Source of the DNA: an uncultured Oscillospiraceae bacterium
GTDB taxonomy: Bacteria; Bacillota; Clostridia; Oscillospirales; Acutalibacteraceae
Assembly: GCA_905200265.1 (NCBI GenBank)
Contig: CAJKJS010000115.1
Coordinates: 1 to 5,551, forward strand
Length of the DNA stretch: 5,551 nucleotides
Direction: 5' to 3'
Shown: positions 5,331 to 5,551 of the stretch, one piece after another
Layout of the letters: every line of letters starts with the position of its first letter
Position numbering within the stretch: position 1 is the stretch's first letter
The notes under the pieces: generated by a model
The model's input: the letters and a program-made list of their open reading frames with translations, nothing else
Databases searched by the model: none
Told to the model about the DNA's origin: nothing
Program-made: the position numbers and the translations under genes

Positions 5331-5359
5331 TTGCTTTTTTCGCCCTGGTATGCTGTAAT
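5331..5359 (+). promoter_or_regulatory. Extended -10 promoter of the PHP-domain gene
   Basis: TTGCTT (5331-5336) is separated by 17 bases from TGTAAT (5354-5359), which is preceded by TGC, giving the extended -10 form TGnTGTAAT. The start would be near 5366, leaving a leader of about 70 bases that contains the GC-rich dyad at 5382-5412. It is back to back with the cyclase promoter; their -35 boxes are about 20 bases apart. Confidence 0.6.
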
Positions 5360-5381
5360 ATTTGTATAGAAAAACCGAAAA

Positions 5382-5412
5382 GGCCGGGGAAACTTCAGGA
5401 AAAGCCCCGGCC
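5382..5412. promoter_or_regulatory. GC-rich hairpin in the PHP-gene leader
   Basis: GGCCGGGG (5382-5389) and CCCCGGCC (5405-5412) are perfect 8-base inverted complements around a 15-base loop. On the rightward transcript the stem ends 9 bases before AAGGAG (5422-5427), with no T tract, so it would be a leader structure. Read leftward, the stem is followed by TTTTCGGTTTTTC, so it resembles an intrinsic terminator for transcripts entering from the right, antisense to the PHP gene. Both readings are inference. Confidence 0.5.
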
Positions 5413-5436
5413 AGAATAGGGAAGGAGACAGTATGT

Positions 5437-5551
5437 ATGAAACGAGTGGATCTATTGCCAAAGGGGCCGTTTTTTAAAGCGAACCTACACAGTCACAGTA
5501 CCCTGTCGGATGGGGAACTGAGCCCCGAAAGGCTGCGGGAGGCTTATCAAA
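5437..5551 (+). CDS. PHP-domain metal-dependent phosphoesterase-like protein, N-terminal part
   Basis: The first 38 codons of a gene that runs off the right edge. The protein opens MKRVDLLPKGPFFKANLHSH and then reads STLSDGELSPERL. The H18-S-H20 pair followed by S24-D25-G26 is the first metal-binding motif of the PHP (polymerase and histidinol phosphatase) domain. The FKANLHSHSTLSDG form is typical of stand-alone PHP phosphoesterase-like proteins rather than the DNA polymerase III alpha subunit, but the rest of the protein is needed to say which subgroup. The ATG at 5437 follows AAGGAG by 9 bases. Another ATG at 5433 is only 5 bases from the same site, but in a different frame that stops after 14 codons. 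The gene has its own extended -10 promoter and a leader hairpin, and is divergent from the diguanylate cyclase gene. Confidence 0.85.
   Translation, partial: MKRVDLLPKGPFFKANLHSHSTLSDGELSPERLREAYQ

Noticed and set aside
3850..5387. A 13-base word (CCGAAAAGGCCGG) shared by the convergent terminator (3850-3862) and the PHP leader hairpin (5375-5387)
   Set aside because: It is short and low in complexity, and GGCC-with-A-rich loops are common in hairpins; no further shared flanks were seen, so chance is a sufficient explanation.

Overview
The window reads like a chromosomal stretch from a moderately GC-rich Firmicute, most likely an anaerobic gut-type Clostridium relative (Oscillospiraceae/Lachnospiraceae-like). 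The reasons are strong purine-rich Shine-Dalgarno sites (AGGGGGG, AAGGAG, GGAGGT), one GTG start, sigma-A type promoters, and a GGDEF protein whose central region carries a Cys/Trp motif that I associate with GGDEF proteins of that group. This placement is an inference from style; no marker gene is present.

Left part (1-504): the 5' 126 codons of a leftward uroporphyrinogen-decarboxylase-family (URO-D superfamily) gene, then a 125-bp divergent intergenic region. That region holds a good rightward promoter and a weaker leftward one. A perfect 7-bp dyad frames the rightward -35 box and lies about 40-63 bases upstream of the predicted leftward start site. This is the geometry expected of one operator serving both genes.

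Middle (505-3641): three closely spaced rightward genes form a likely operon: an AraC-family regulator, a two-repeat EamA/DMT transporter, and a polytopic membrane protein of the PIG-V/Gpi18-like mannosyltransferase family. The gaps are 27 and 22 bases, each holding a ribosome binding site. The transporter is a clear tandem duplication whose two halves share an identical 16-residue stretch.

Convergent region (3642-3884): non-coding. It holds about 160 bp of unexplained sequence, a perfect (GAAAAA)x6 microsatellite, and a strong hairpin flanked by T-rich tracts on both strands that should terminate transcription from both sides.

Right part (3885-5551): a leftward 449-aa signalling protein with a degenerate receiver domain, a Cys-rich central sensor-like region, and a GGDEF diguanylate cyclase with intact catalytic and I-site motifs. 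Upstream of it is a divergent 202-bp region with one good promoter in each direction and two dyads. The window ends in the first 38 codons of a rightward PHP-domain phosphoesterase-like gene.

Nothing here is clearly a new defence or mobile system. The most interesting points are the pseudo-receiver and Cys region on an apparently active cyclase, the hexanucleotide repeat fused to a terminator, the duplicated transporter, and the dyads in the two divergent regulatory regions. No tRNA, rRNA, CRISPR, insertion sequence or phage gene was seen.
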